Assembly (NCBI GenBank): GCA_963930645.1
Contig: CAWVNO010002520.1
Coordinates: forward strand, 543,201 to 607,200
Source: Salticus scenicus
Taxonomy: Eukaryota > Arthropoda > Arachnida > Araneae > Salticidae
DNA: 64,000 nucleotides
Reading direction: 5' to 3'
The notes under the pieces are model-generated. The model was not told the origin of the DNA and made no database searches. It saw nothing but the letters and a program-made list of their open reading frames with translations. Position 1 is the stretch's first letter. The number at the start of each line of letters is the position of its first letter. This document shows, piece after piece, positions 54,801-63,900 of the stretch. Made by a program: the position numbers and the translations under genes.

Positions 54801-56055
54801 GAATCGAAGAACCAGAATCTTTTAACCCTTTAAGTGGAATATCATCCACTAAAATATCAACATATTCGAGCTCATTAACAATTAGGTTAATCGGACTTGT
54901 TTCGGATTGAACTACTGAATTCGTTGGAAGATTTTCACGGAATTCTTTTTTCTCTGAACTACGTTTAGGGCACACTCTAGCGAAATGAAATGTTTTCCCT
55001 TTTGCACCACAAATATAACACATTCTTTCATGCTTTTCGTGAGTTTGATTAGATACCGAATTACGTACTATGGGATCTTTATTATTATAATGTGTCTTTC
55101 TAAAAGGAGTTTTGTTTACAAACCGCTTATTCTCTGAACTTTCGTTTCGCGTATTATTATTAGTTTCAATTAACGATTTACCTCTAGAAGAGTAGAATAA
55201 ATCACACTCTCGACCTAACTCGTTGGGTTTAAACCAATTTTGACCTTCTCGAACACTAATATGTTCCTTAGTTCTAGAATCCAACGTTTCATATATTTTA
55301 TCGGAAACTATAAGATCACACAATTGTTTAACGTCGTTAACCCCTCTCAATCTACAATAGTAATCAAAAGAAGCGCTTAGACGCGAAGCGAATTGGACAT
55401 GAGATTCTGACGGATTACGCAACGCATTTTTAAAATTACTTAAACATTCACGCGGCGTTGGTTGGAACTGTCTTAAAATTAATTCCTTAACTTTTTCATA
55501 ATCGTTAATTTCTTCGGTGGTTACGTACGCAAGAACCTGATTACATTTATCTCCCAATAAATTAATCAATATTTCCGATTTAAATTTAGGGGGTACATTT
55601 TTAGAAACGAATGCCTTTTCAAGGGATTGAAAAAATAAGTGCAAAGCTTCCGGTTTCTCAGGTACTGAAATGGTTAAAGTTCGAATACTTCTAATTAAAT
55701 TTTCTAATGATTGTGAAGTAGTTTCTGAATTTGATTGCTCAACATTATTACTAGAATTATTTGCTGCAGCCTGTAACTTTAAATTCTGTAACTCTATTTC
55801 TTTTTCTAACTGGGATAATTTAATTCTTTCTATCTCAATTTTGGTTTGTTCTTCTACAGATTTCAACTTTTGTTCTTCTAGTAACATTTTAATAACACCT
55901 CTAACAAATTCTAAATCATTTTTATAAATATCAGAACTCTCAATTAAAGTTTTGATTTCAAGTACCTTCGCTTCCGCCGGAACAGTTAGGCCTAATTCTT
56001 CAGCAATTGTTCTTAAATCTGCTTTTCTAATGCCTTGTAACACGTTTTGGGCCAT
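51805..56055 (-). CDS. Ty3/gypsy Gag-Pol polyprotein (1416 aa)
   Basis: A single unbroken frame encodes the structural and enzymatic proteins of the retrotransposon. Gag is residues 1-380, with a coiled-coil-like charged stretch (about 50-95). A zinc knuckle CYICGAKGKTFHFARVC lies near 346-362, spaced CX2CX7HX4C instead of CX2CX4HX4C. The aspartic protease site is DSG at about 413-415. Reverse transcriptase spans about 600-780 (CCDYRALNKK, STLDLKNAF, and YLDD at about 746-749). RNase H is about 889-965 (HTDAS, then E and YTDCQ). The integrase HHCC zinc region is about 1080-1117 and its D,D,E core has DFVGPLP (about D1147), SDRGPAF (about D1206) and E at about 1242. A chromodomain-less C-terminus contains LRPKFLGPYKV. 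Fusion of Gag and Pol in one frame means no frameshift is needed. All catalytic residues are present, so it is potentially active. The leader between the 5' LTR and the ATG is about 630 bases. Confidence 0.97.
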   Translation of the reverse strand: MAQNVLQGIRKADLRTIAEELGLTVPAEAKVLEIKTLIESSDIYKNDLEFVRGVIKMLLEEQKLKSVEEQTKIEIERIKLSQLEKEIELQNLKLQAAANNSSNNVEQSNSETTSQSLENLIRSIRTLTISVPEKPEALHLFFQSLEKAFVSKNVPPKFKSEILINLLGDKCNQVLAYVTTEEINDYEKVKELILRQFQPTPRECLSNFKNALRNPSESHVQFASRLSASFDYYCRLRGVNDVKQLCDLIVSDKIYETLDSRTKEHISVREGQNWFKPNELGRECDLFYSSRGKSLIETNNNTRNESSENKRFVNKTPFRKTHYNNKDPIVRNSVSNQTHEKHERMCYICGAKGKTFHFARVCPKRSSEKKEFRENLPTNSVVQSETSPINLIVNELEYVDILVDDIPLKGLKDSGSSILIVNKNSIPQTKNVISSTTLVSCFNEKKDANLTEFKISLPNHDSINIIGALCNNLTCDVILPNNIFHILKQQNKEEADVSSSSVGGKDSLLNSGESNFDEANECSFPVFDRKENEIDTFFSSMCNFSEEEKFDVSYILDKSLKEKLSELIKSYKPVKTKSTDLKMSIILSNDIPVCSRSRRLSFVEKSEVDRQIDQWLKDGIIRESTSNYASPIVVCRKKDGGIRLCCDYRALNKKIIKDKYPLPNIEDLFDRLGEGKVFSTLDLKNAFLQVDVEEKSRKYTAFVTDNAQYEFLKVPYGLCNSPLVFQRYVNYVFKDLLKDGTVIIYLDDIIIPSKDENEGLDKLKRVLETASKFGLELNLKKCQFLKRKIDFLGHIIENGTIKPSVEKTLAVQNFPEPRNAREVQSFLGLTGYFRKFIRSYANIARPLSDLLRASTPFKFEQEQKLAFQKLKDILSNAPVLHLFKQGYKLEVHTDASKLGFGAILLQQDDDGQYYPIHYMSKKTSVQEEKYCSYELEVLAIVEALKKFRNYLLGSKFKIYTDCQAFTKTLDKRELTPKVARWSFLLQEFDYEVEHRPGKQMQHVDALSRHPVMAVNTDTLTHRIATAQENDEFINTMKSLLQQNQNDEYVLKNNVLYKVLNDRDVLIVPEIMQLEVVKKCHALGHFSANKTEELVKRDYYFSNMKKCVDNVVKSCLECILVNKKQGKGEGFLNPIPKGDIPLSTYHIDFVGPLPTTNKNYNHIFTVIDGFSKFSWLYPVKSTSSADALQKLKQQAGIFGNPARIISDRGPAFISKEFADYCKSEGIEHDTITTGIPRGNGQIERLHRTIIPVLSKLCINDPNKWYKFVEAVQRTINSTTSRSTKRTPFELLTGVTMRKKEDKRILELLEEERINSMLDNLNTIREEARKNILKIQEENRRCYNKKRKKAHVYKINDLVAIQRTQFGTGMKLRPKFLGPYKVVRVKNKDRYEVEKIGDHEGPIHTSTSADHMKLWSTN

Positions 56056-56669
56056 TATAACTCTAAATAATTACTTATACCAAAAAATATTTCAATATTT
56101 CTACCAAATTAATATCATACTTAAATAGGAACAAAATAATATGAGAACATATTTCTTAAAAATGATTCTATGCTTTTTGTTCTCAAATCAAAATTATCAT
56201 GATTTTTAAATAACCACCTGCAGAACAATTTGTAATATACAACAGAATACTTAGATCATCTTATATATTTCTTAATTATTACACATATTTCATATAATAT
56301 CACCATTATTGTTATTGTTCTCTATTTAATAATTGTTATCACTTTCGTTTTAAAATAATATTGTTATAATATTGTTAAAATATTATTGCAAACAGTAATA
56401 AGCAAAATTATAAAAGATTACTCAGAATATTTTTTTCAATCATAATTCTTATTTTTATTCATTCTTCTCAAGTTATATTATTTATTTTATTTCATCACAC
56501 ATTGAAACCAAAAGTGTTCTCAAAAGTATTTCACCATTAATTTCTAATTCAAAATAGTAACTCAAACTCTTTTTGCTCAATATATGCATTAATCATTATT
56601 ATCCACTATCAAACACAATGATAAATATATAACAATAACAGTTACCTTTTATAACTTGTTGGTGGTAAT

Positions 56670-56687
56670 ATCGCGGCAGAGTCCCCA
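56670..56687 (-). other. Candidate primer binding site
   Basis: Two bases inside the 5' LTR the minus strand reads TGGGGACTCTGCCGCGAT. TGG at this spacing is the usual start of a tRNA-complementary primer site. I could not match it to a particular tRNA. Confidence 0.5.
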
Positions 56688-56689
56688 CT

Positions 56690-57169
56690 TGTAGTATATT
56701 AGCTGGGCGTCTAGGGGTGGGGCAATGAAGAGGTGCGATTAAGATAACTAAAAACATTTATTACGTTCACAACACAGTTTACACAAAGATAAAATGATAA
56801 TAATAGCAGGGTTTCCATCAATAACATTTGCTGGTTTCGAGGCCTAATACACATAACAAGCTCTCTTCATTACTAGGACTAACAGAAAGTAACATATATG
56901 AGCACTGACTCGCTCTACAATTCACGTTAGTACCTACGCGTACTATTTCTAATAAGTGAGATTATGGTATAGAGCTCTCCATGGCTCTACACACTTATAC
57001 AGAGCACAACAAGCTCTAATTAGCAGAAAAATGAGCCTGTCAGCCTACGCGCTGAAGGTCTCAACCGATCTCCACTGCAGCCAGATCTCAACTCCTCCGT
57101 TTGTCATCTCGTTCAATGATAAGCATCAGAGACAGCGCCATCTGTTGGCTCTGCAAGGAACTTCCCACA
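56690..57169 (-). repeat. 5' LTR (element orientation minus)
   Basis: 480 bp; carries the promoter for the element on the minus strand, by family knowledge. It ends at the (AT)n tract that continues to 57191. Confidence 0.97.
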
Positions 57170-57191
57170 TATATATATATATATATATATA

Positions 57192-58263
57192 TTCGGGCAT
57201 TGCATGCTGTAAATTTTTAGCAGTTTGCATACAGCATGATAGGAGGATCACCTAATCCGCATACAACATTCATTTAATGCCCTTGAAAAAGTAATGAATT
57301 TGTATGTTTCTATATCAAGTTGCTTATTTTTTTCTTTTCGTCAAATTTATTCATTTTTTACAGTTCTTCATGTGATACTTGGTTTCATGTTATTGAATGT
57401 ATGAAAAGGGTTTCGATATATATCGAATAAAAGATGCAGCAAAAATGGAGTTATTATTTTCGAATTTTTAATGCATATCAAGAAGAAAAAGTTGTCAAGC
57501 CATACTCCTACTATTTTTTAATTAATTAATTAAAGTAATTAAAACATTTATTAATTACTTTCAAATTTTTTAATGCATAATAATAATAAAAAGTTGTCTT
57601 TTATTAGAGAATACTCTTCTATTCTATATGCATTATTCTTATTTTGAAAATCTATTATTTTACCACTCTCTAAAGGGAATGTGAAAAAACATTTACTGCT
57701 ACTACTAAAAATAATAATAATTTGAGCTTATTTTGTTACTCTGAACTTTGAACGAAAGGATTTATTATTATTATTATTTTATTACATTTAAACGAAAAAA
57801 ATATTTCATTACTGTAAGATTCTTAATAAGTAATAGCTACAAAAGTTAATTTTAATATAAAGCATTATACATATATATACATATATATATATATATTTCA
57901 ATCAATTAATATATATTTTTTTGTACCGTATCAAATAACTAAGGGTAAAAAAGGAATAAATAAATAAAAATAAAAATAATTAAATTAAATTAAATTAAAA
58001 TTAAAATGACTGAAAATACATATGGTTTATTACTTCCAAATTATTATTAGGTAAGAGCGAGAAAAAGTTGTTTTTATAATAATAAATTATTTTATTATAT
58101 AAATAAATCAATTACATTTTTAAACTTTCGCATATGACATTTTTAAAGCAATCTCCATTAAAATATATATATATATATATACATATATATTTATCAATCT
58201 GTGTATATTTTTCCCCCCATCATGCTATAGGTATGGGGATCTTAGGCAATCATAAAAAATTTC

Positions 58264-58299
<36 letters not shown>

Positions 58300-58750
58300 T
58301 TTCTACAAGTTTTGAGGTGTGAGAAATCTAAAAATCATAAAACTGATATGGTTTATCCGTTTGTGTGTTAGTTAATTAATATATGTACTCGACATCATAA
58401 GAATTTTTTTTTTTTAATTAAAAACTTCTTATACATTAAGAAATTAAAAATTAATAAGTTTTTATTATTAGTTTTAAAAATAAATTTTAATTTTAAATAA
58501 AATTTTCAAAAAGTTAAATTTTTCATACTAAAAATACTTGTTTATCCTGCACCACCAGTCTTGAGCCGTGGTGGCCTCTGCTCCTTCTTAGTTTTGTTTG
58601 AGTTTCATTTGTTTGAAATACTGCCTTTATTTCACATAGTTTTCAGTTTTTATACTAAACATGTGTACTCATCACATACTCACTCTAAAACATTCTTACA
58701 AGTTTTTTAAAACGCATTTTTATTTATGTATGTTTTTTATTACTTTTTTA
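57192..58750. other. AT-rich stretch inside the 13.5-kb element
   Basis: Several AT microsatellites (57866-57896, 58161-58190) and a T-run at 58268-58296. No gene or complete element recognised. Confidence 0.5.
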
Positions 58751-58751
58751 T

Positions 58752-58825
58752 GGTGACTTTTTTCCCGCATGACTTTTCTTCCGGTGACTTTTTTTCGTGA
58801 CTTCTTTTTCAGGTGACACCGTTTA
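58752..58825. repeat. Tandem GGTGACTTTTTTTCC words
   Basis: Four to five copies of a 15-17-bp word, roughly GGTGACTTTTTTTCC. In complement the word reads GGAAAAAAAGTCACC, similar in design to the GGTAAAAATGGCACC words of the large element's ends. May be the end of a related element. Confidence 0.5.
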
Positions 58826-59439
58826 TAGTTTTTTAAGGGACCGTTCCAGAAAAACGTACAAATGAAAAAATCGTACAACTGAAAATTTGTTTTAACACAT
58901 TAATACATAATAAAGGATTATATTATTATTAAAAATCAAATTAATTTTCATGATTTCCTTTACGTTTGTTCGACTATGATAATTTTTAATGAAATTTAAA
59001 ATAATTTTAAAAACTAGGATAAATTTTAAAGATAATTAAAAATGTAGAAATTCAGGAAATTTCCTTAAAATTTTGATTTTAACCTTTAAAGACAGTCTTT
59101 CGTTTTCTAAATAAAGATGACATTTTTGCAAACGGTTAAAGAAAAAAAAATTGCTTTGTCTCTCCAATAGCAAGATGTCAAATAAGAATAAGCATGATAA
59201 GAAATAAGAAAGTCTTCTGGTATCCTATTAAAATTTACCCAAAGGAAGTGAGTAATAAACCTTTAAGTTTACAAAATGCCAATGAAGTTGTGAGATTTTT
59301 TTTTTTTTTTTTTCACATCCCGTCCCTAGAATGCAATCAAAGGAGAGAGTGGGATGGAGGTGTACAAGTTATAAGTTTTCTTTCTCCCAAAGAAATCCTG
59401 TCCACTTTTATACTTAACCAATTCACCCAGTCCCGAATG

Positions 59440-59609
59440 CTTGCTTCTGAATGTTTCTCTACCCCCCTCCCCATTGCAGGCTATCAGCGCTACTTGGGCG
59501 TTATTGAGTTGCGCTTAAGAATAGGAGGTACTACTCAATTGCGCTTAGGGCCTTCATCCTCATAGGCATCAGTTGCGCCGAGATCATATCCTCCCCCCCC
59601 CCCTCCTCC

Positions 59610-59640
<31 letters not shown>

Positions 59641-60320
59641 ATAAACGCATCAATTGCGCTCGTAGGTTTTTCAAAAAATCAGAAAAAAAATTCTAAATGA
59701 TTTTGACTATTCAAATTTGCATAATTTGTCGATAGGGCTTTCTGATAATCATTAATATTTGTTTGTTTCGATTTTTTGAAAGCTTTTCAGGAATAAATTT
59801 GTTTTTCAAAAAACATTTTGCATACCAGAAGAAATTGTTCAGCTTATTCTGTCATAAGTTATTGATGGCATGAGAATTTTGGATTTCTTTTGGAAGTACT
59901 TATGTTTCATTTAAATGGGAAAATATTTTGAAAACTTTACAGGTAAGACAAAACTAAATAAAAATATGGTGCATATTCAATATTTAAACTTAAAACTTCT
60001 TCACAGACCATAAAATTCAATACAGCGCAACCGTTTTCGAAAGGACTTGGCATTTCTTCATCAGGTGCAAAAAACATGTGTAATATAAATATTTGTTTTA
60101 ATAAATAATATAATATATATAAAAAAAAAACTAATTGCTCTTGTTTGAATTTATTGAAGCCTATTATCTTTACCCAGGAGATAACACGAGAATAAGTAAA
60201 TAATGTTTTACTTCCCAGAAATTATAATTCGTTACCTTCCTGTATACAAGAGGGGGGATGACAATGAATGTTATCAGTAATTTTTCTCGCGAGCGCAATT
60301 GATGTATTTTTAACAATGGG
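59440..60320. repeat. Scattered CAATTGCGCT words
   Basis: GAGTTGCGCTTAAG, TCAATTGCGCTTAGG, CAGTTGCGCCGAG and TCAATTGCGCTCG lie at 59510-59665, and the complement GAGCGCAATTGATG at about 60293-60306. The inverted pair around about 800 bases looks like the subterminal repeats of another small TIR element. Long C- and A-runs lie at 59592-59636. Confidence 0.4.
60000..60085 (-). mobile_element. Penelope-like terminal fragment with hammerhead-like motif (second family)
   Basis: On the minus strand: GCACCTGATGA, a GAAA/TTTC stem, GAAAAC, GGTTGCGC, then ATTGAATTTTATGGT. It has the same order as the motif at 23880-23935, with different stem sequences and a shared downstream ATTG-ATTTTATGGT. The core is 60022-60068. 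Ribozyme activity is inferred only. Confidence 0.45.
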
Positions 60321-60769
60321 GGGATTAACGTACGCACAATTTATGTGTGCCCGTGTACTTAAATGATATTTTAAACTTAGGAAAAGCTGTATTACGATAC
60401 ATGACAGGATACTTCATTTCGTATATGCCCGCCTTTTCTCTCTTTTATAGTTAACCATGTAAACCTATCTGTTAATTTATTTGAAGTATGACAATGTCCC
60501 AACTGAAAATACCTCAATGTCATGACAAAATATTTCTTTTTCCTACCAAACACTAATATTCGTTATGCAATGCCTTTTTTTTTCTTTCGATTGTACAGTA
60601 TTATTATTGTAATAATAATAATAATTATTTATTTATTTTTGTATAAATATTGGAAAAATATAATTCAATAAATTAAAATTAAGTTTTTCCATAATGCACT
60701 TTTTAAAAGAAATTTTCTTACTTTATAAATTAATTATTCTTTTCCTAAGATATTTTTTTTTAGCTGGTA

Positions 60770-60973
60770 GTTAGCTCGAATATTATGCTAACTTAGCATT
60801 TCATTACCTAGATAAATGTTTCTGAAGGCTACATATATCATGTTGACCAAACAAAACTATCTCCTAATTCTTCTCAATAATGCGATCATTTTTCATTTTA
60901 GCATATGCTTCGCAAATCGCAGGTGCCATTTTTACCGGTGCCATTATTACTGGTGCCATTTTTTCCTACATTC
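60770..60973. repeat. Right terminal inverted repeat of the 13.5-kb element
   Basis: Read in complement: GTAGG, three 15-mer words of the GGTAAAAATGGCACC type, TGCGATTTGCG, then the same diverging tail as the left end. It has two fewer tandem words than the left terminus. Confidence 0.8.
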
Positions 60974-61150
60974 TGACAATGTGATTCCACCCATGTTTAT
61001 TTTACCTCGGGTTCACTATCGTGATCATTTTATTAGAGGAGGACCACCAGGTTGCATTGGTCAGTGTAGCCGATCTGGTTGGATAAGTGAAGAACTCTTT
61101 CTTGTTTATCTTAAACATCTGGTTCATCAAACCCGTTGCACCGTGTATCT
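60974..61150 (+). pseudogene. pogo/jerky-like transposase, central part (split gene, part 2)
   Basis: The frame resumes in the same phase as at 47460 with IPPMFILPRVHYRDHFIRGG and runs through PPGCIGQCSRSGWISEELF to about 61140. This is the block that normally sits between the first and second catalytic aspartates of pogo-group transposases. It then degrades; the LDNH motif carrying the second D is not recognisable, and a hAT terminus follows at about 61185. Together with 46768-47460 it is a single ancestral gene, interrupted and truncated. Confidence 0.85.
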
Positions 61151-61184
61151 GTGGAGATGGAGATAGTTTATCCTTGATCGAGCA

Positions 61185-61313
61185 TTTGCTAGAGCGGAAA
61201 ATTCAAGGATTTTCAAGGACTTTATACGAAATTCAAGTACTTTCAAGGGCCCTTGAAAAAGAAAATGAAATTCAAGTACTTCTTAAGGACTTTCAAGGCT
61301 TGTGGGAACCCTG
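61185..61313. mobile_element. hAT-type terminus fragment (complement CAGGGTTCCCACAAGCC)
   Basis: The right end, in complement, reads CAGGGTTCCCACAAGCCTTG with repeated AAGTCCTTG/AAGTACTTG words, a common hAT end design. The left partner is missing or merged into the transposase remnant. No 8-bp duplication found. Confidence 0.55.
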
Positions 61314-61360
61314 TTTATTGAATAAAAATTAATAAATCCGGTAAAAAAGATAACACATAC

Positions 61361-61557
61361 TGTTGTATGCTCCAGTGTAACTGGTTAACTGGTAAGGACC
61401 AAGAAATCCAGAATTAAGCTTCCATTTATTTTCAAATGACAAATTTAAAATTTCAGTTGCTTCGGCTAATGGAAGTAAAGAATTAATCAGATGATTTGAA
61501 ACTAATATTTGTTCAACTTCAGTTAAAAATTCTACTTCCGATCGAACTTTGAATAAA
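61361..61557 (-). CDS. Candidate internal exon, unknown gene
   Basis: On the minus strand an A-rich then ATTCAG edge (acceptor-like, though not pyrimidine-rich) precedes 197 open bases ending at GTATGT (a strong donor-like site, 61360 downward). The frame encodes a plausible globular segment (contains EFLTEVEQILVSNHLINSLL and LNSGFLGPYQLTSYTGAY). No domain recognised, and no neighbouring exon found. The weak acceptor lowers confidence. Could be a gene fragment. Confidence 0.22.
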
Positions 61558-62430
61558 CTGAATTTTTTTTTTCCAAAAGCAATCAATTTTCAATGATGTA
61601 ATGGCGGAGTAATTATAGTACGAATATTAAGTAGAATAACAAAAAGAACAATAATAAATACACGTGGCTATAATATTTACTAAAAACAAGAACTGAAAAA
61701 GCGCCATCTATCGATCATTACAAACGCGGATTGTTTTTCTCATACTGAAAAAATAATTATTCAACAAATATGTAACTATTGTGTATGTGTTACGCGTAAA
61801 AAAACAATCTCAGAATTATTTTTCCTACATATCTGCTGTATCGTTGTCAGTACTACAAATTTCAGCCCATTTTGTTGTAACACTTGAAAGCATTCTTTAC
61901 ACTTTAAGGCATATTCACACAAAACCTGAAAAAAAATGACCTATCAACCTAATGTGCTTTTTACCGACCACAACCGTGATAAATAAGAGCAGAACGGAAG
62001 GGGGGAAATCCAGTTTTTATGTACAGCGTCACTCAAAATTTGGCATTTTTAAAACCCACATTTTCAAATCATATAGACATAAATTGTAAAGCTGCATCAC
62101 AAAATATTATCTCATTAAGGGATTGTGTATTAACTATTAATCCTTATATACAGTCAGGAGACGAATTCAATTTTTGTTGTTGTTGTTTGTGTGTTTAAAA
62201 CAGCATTCTTTGAAAAGTTTTACCTCTGGTTATCCTTTTGAACATACTTCACATTAGAATGAGTTTTCTGCATGGTAAAACAAATGTGTGTTTAAACATT
62301 GCGTAGTTGAAAATTATTTTTCCTATTCAGAACAAGCATATGGTTAAAAAAGAAAAGATGTATTTTCAAATTTCCAACTAGCGAAAATGATTTTAAACAG
62401 ATTTCAATGAAGACAGATTTCAACAGATTT
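61558..62430. other. Non-coding stretch
   Basis: AT-rich. The part nearest the zinc-finger ORF (about 62340-62430) is a decayed continuation of its finger array (see that entry). Otherwise nothing recognised. Confidence 0.5.
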
Positions 62431-62862
62431 TTAATGAAGTTTCTCTCCAGTATGACACAAAAGATGTTTTTTTAGATCTCCATTTAGCGAAAATGACTTT
62501 AAACACATTTCACATTTATGAGGTTTCTCTCCAGTATGACACAGAAGATGTGTTTTTAGACTTCCAACGTGTGAAAATGATTTTGAACACCTTTCACATG
62601 TATGAGGTTTCTCTCCAGTATGACACAAAAGATGTCTTTTTAGAGATCCAACTTGTGAAAACGATTTTGAACACATTTCACATTTATGAGGTTTCTCTCC
62701 AGTATGACACAAAATATGTCTTTTTAGATGTTCAACTCGTGAAAATGATTTTGGACACATTTCACATTTATGGGGTTTCTCTCCCGAATGAATATAGTGA
62801 TCCATATTAAAATTGTGTTTAGTTGCTACTTCACGTAATTTAGTACGGTTGCAAACAAACAT
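62431..62862 (-). CDS. C2H2 zinc-finger protein, short (143 aa), possible pseudogene or last exon
   Basis: Four tandem C2H2 fingers with TGEKPH linkers: zinc ligands at about C33/C36/H49/H53, C61/C64/H77/H81, C89/C92/H105/H109 and C117/C120/H133/H137. Such arrays bind DNA in the nucleus. The first about 28 residues include a degraded finger end (HYIHSGEKPH). The frame stops after TGEKLH. Beyond the stop, a fifth finger's remains can be read with stops (62340-62430), so the array once extended further. The ATG at 62862 is the first available; a spliced upstream part is possible. The fingers are highly alike, as in recent tandem expansion. It is a real zinc-finger sequence; whether it is expressed is unknown. 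Confidence 0.7.
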   Translation of the reverse strand: MFVCNRTKLREVATKHNFNMDHYIHSGEKPHKCEMCPKSFSRVEHLKRHILCHTGEKPHKCEMCSKSFSQVGSLKRHLLCHTGEKPHTCERCSKSFSHVGSLKTHLLCHTGEKPHKCEMCLKSFSLNGDLKKHLLCHTGEKLH

Positions 62863-63156
62863 ACATAATTATGGAAGAACATTAGATAATGTAAATAGAT
62901 ACATTCCAGCGGGAGGGGTATTGTCTGTTTTAGGTTGAGTTTACGATATACAGCCCGGTCTTGGGCTGGGTCAGAGATTATTATACAGGTAGGACACTCC
63001 CGTATATTCTTCGGTAACCGGAATTTGACTGCTTTTCAGATTACGCAATCGCTCGTCTTATTTTTATTGTATCTATGTTCGCTATGTTCATATCGTAATA
63101 TTAGTGCAACGTTAATCCCAACATCCAACGGACTAACTATTTACATTTGGACTTTG
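62863..63156. other. Non-coding stretch upstream of the zinc-finger ORF
   Basis: Moderate GC. Contains CGGTCTTGGGCTGGGTCAG near 62957. No promoter motif I can defend and no gene recognised. Confidence 0.4.
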
Positions 63157-63900
63157 TTATTGTTTACGAATTTGATTGTCGAAAGCAATTTATTTTAAGA
63201 AGCAAGTACTAAATATTAAGCAAATAAATTTCGAAAATAAACATAAACCAGAAATATTTTTTTCATTTTAAAGCATTTTGTATTATTTACACCAAGCGAT
63301 GTTAAATATTTAAGATTTTATACCATACTGCTAGTTCAGCATTACATTCTGTTATATTAATTTGTACTCTTGAACACGAATGTGTTTGGAAAAATTTATT
63401 TTCAAACATAATAAAAATTAGTTTTATTTTTTAGAAAATAGCTGTGAATGTTATAATTTTGTGAATTTAAAAGTAGTAGAAAAATGAAGGAAAGAAAACT
63501 GCACATACGTTTTCGTTGGCAACTTTATTCTTGTTTACAAACTTGATTGTCAAAAGCAATTTATTTTAAGAAGCAAGTGCTAAATATTAAGAAAATAAAC
63601 TTTGAAAATATACATAAAATAAAAACATTTTTTTTTTCATTTTAAGGCATTTTGTATTATTTTAACCAAGCAACGTTAAATATTTGATGATTTCATACTG
63701 CTAATTCAGAATTACAGTTTGTAATTTTAATTTGTACTTGAATATGAATATGTTTCACAAAGCATATTTTTAAACATTATAAAAAATAATTCTTATTTCT
63801 TAGAAGAATAGCAGTGAATGTTTTGAGGATAATTTGTGAATTCAAAAACAATAGAAACAGAAAGTGAAGAAAAACAAACGGTTACATTACATCCAGACTG
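63157..63900. repeat. Tandem duplication, 371-bp period
   Basis: TTGTTTACGAATTTGATTGT at about 63160 recurs at about 63531 (TTGTTTACAAACTTGATTGT). Following words keep the same order (AGCAATTTATTTTAAGAAGC, CATTTTGTATTATT, GTTAAATATTT, AATATGTTT). Two diverged copies, no coding sequence. Confidence 0.75.

Larger units (their letters stand above)
51136..57169 (-). mobile_element. Complete Ty3/gypsy LTR retrotransposon
   Basis: Two 480-bp LTRs (51136-51615, 56690-57169), reading identical by eye and starting TG and ending CA, enclose one long Gag-Pol frame on the minus strand. It is inserted in an (AT)n tract, so a short TATA target duplication is likely but cannot be told from the microsatellite. 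Identical LTRs and an unbroken ORF indicate a very recent insertion. Domain order protease-RT-RNaseH-integrase defines Ty3/gypsy. No envelope-like frame is present. Confidence 0.97.
47461..60973. mobile_element. 13.5-kb TIR element inserted in a transposase gene (Mutator-like candidate)
   Basis: Flanked by a perfect 10-bp direct repeat TGACAATGTG (47451-47460 and 60974-60983). Its ends are long inverted repeats (about 200 bp at 47461-47675 and 60770-60973), starting with a GTAGG-like edge followed by tandem copies of GGTAAAAATGGCACC. Joining the flanks at one copy of the 10-mer keeps the host transposase in frame, which proves the borders. A 9-11-bp duplication with long TIRs points to Mutator-like elements; this is inference because no transposase is visible inside. 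About 6 kb of the interior is a later gypsy insertion. The rest is G-run satellite, AT-rich DNA and debris of other elements. Confidence 0.75.

Noticed and set aside
62493..62810. 105-codon plus-strand frame with internal repeats
   Set aside because: Antisense of the zinc-finger array; its repetition only mirrors the fingers.
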